Below are positions 6,636 to 7,077 of a DNA stretch of 7,077 bases, one piece after another. Below the pieces are notes generated by a model that did not search any database, was not told where the DNA came from, and was given only the letters and a program-made list of their open reading frames with translations. A program made the position numbers and the translations under genes. Source of the stretch: Geobacteraceae bacterium (GTDB lineage: Bacteria > Desulfobacterota > Desulfuromonadia > Desulfuromonadales > Geopsychrobacteraceae); assembly GCA_027064785.1 (NCBI GenBank), contig JAMOPE010000391.1:1-7077 (forward strand). Direction: 5' to 3'. Each line of letters starts with the position of its first letter. The stretch's first letter is position 1.

Positions 6636-6977
6636 TTACGCTTGAAAACTCTTCAGGGCTTCGTCAGTATTGTTGAAGATTTCAAAAACCCGATGGAGGC
6701 GGGTTAATTCAAACATTGACCGGACCTGTGGTTGCAGACAGCACAGTTTAAGGCTGCCTTCACGGGCACTGGCATTTTTAAAGCCTGAAACAAGGGCACC
6801 AAGACCCGATGAATCGATGAAGCGGACTTTTCCAAGATCGATGATCAGGTTGCATTTTCCTTCGTCAAACAGTTGCAGCATCTGCTCTTTTAGATCGCCA
6901 CTGTTGTGGGCGTCCATTCGTTCTTCGTCGATGCTGATTTGAACAATATCTTCTTGTTCGGTGATGTTTAATTGCAT
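6636..6977 (-). CDS. STAS-domain anti-anti-sigma factor (RsbV/SpoIIAA type)
   Basis: This complete 113-residue single-domain STAS protein carries the conserved block VRFIDSSGLGALVSG. The second Ser of DSSGLG (S57) aligns with the phosphorylated serine of SpoIIAA/RsbV. In this family the unphosphorylated form captures the anti-sigma kinase and frees its partner, while phosphorylation by the kinase reverses this. The start is well supported, with CAAAGGAG on the minus strand (6995-6988) 10 bases before the ATG at 6977. The kinase gene follows after 9 bases, so the pair forms a minimal partner-switching module. A PP2C phosphatase (RsbU/SpoIIE type), needed for reactivation, is not seen here. The phosphorylation site is inferred by alignment from memory. 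Confidence 0.93.
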   Translation of the reverse strand: MQLNITEQEDIVQISIDEERMDAHNSGDLKEQMLQLFDEGKCNLIIDLGKVRFIDSSGLGALVSGFKNASAREGSLKLCCLQPQVRSMFELTRLHRVFEIFNNTDEALKSFQA

Positions 6978-7077
6978 ATCTAATTTTCTCCTTTGAATTT
7001 TGATCTCTCATCACGTACTGATGTAATTGTAACGTATATTACCTCATCTGGCTCATAAATTAGTACTATTTTAAAAC
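6978..7077 (-). promoter_or_regulatory. AT-rich upstream region of the STAS/anti-sigma unit
   Basis: This 100-base stretch precedes the STAS gene, holds no gene and should contain its promoter. I found no convincing -35/-10 pair and no sigma54 element. Two short dyads are visible: CATCA-N5-TGATG (7009-7023) and GTAA-N6-TTAC (7029-7042). The palindrome TAGTACTA is at 7061-7068. The dyads are short enough to be chance. The region may continue beyond the window edge. Confidence 0.3.

Overview
The window suggests an anaerobic, respiring member of the Desulfuromonadia (Desulfuromonas/Pelobacter/Geobacter relatives) or another deltaproteobacterial-type lineage. This is an inference from three things: a multiheme cytochrome c / four-cluster ferredoxin / NrfD quinol-oxidoreductase operon, a sigma54-dependent two-component system beside it, and moderate GC content. 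No rRNA or other phylogenetic marker is present, so the lineage is only a suggestion.

Layout. Positions 1-2624 (minus strand) hold a three-gene redox operon, transcribed right to left: a membrane-anchored tetraheme cytochrome c (2624-1965), a Tat-exported protein with four [4Fe-4S] clusters (1965-1015), and an NrfD-type integral membrane quinone-binding subunit (978 to the left edge, 3' end cut off by the window). The 270-base divergent intergenic region 2625-2894 carries a strong minus-strand sigma54 (-24/-12) promoter at 2712-2727. About 70-115 bases upstream of its start site are two tandem 17-bp dyads (TGGTT-N7-AACCR type), placed as enhancer sites should be. Rightwards on the plus strand are a dCache/HAMP sensor histidine kinase (2895-4847) and, overlapping its stop codon, an NtrC-family sigma54 activator (4847-6193).

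Convergent to these, and only 4 bases away, is a minus-strand two-gene unit: a STAS-domain anti-anti-sigma factor (6977-6636) followed by an RsbW-type anti-sigma serine kinase (6626-6198). Both look complete, and no cognate sigma factor or phosphatase is visible.

How the parts work together (inference): the kinase senses a periplasmic signal and phosphorylates the NtrC-type regulator. The regulator binds the tandem dyads and drives sigma54 transcription of the divergent redox operon. That operon would oxidise menaquinol, or reduce menaquinone, and exchange electrons with periplasmic cytochromes. The partner-switching pair is probably a separate regulatory unit. The most checkable novelty is the promoter, enhancer and regulator circuit controlling the redox complex.
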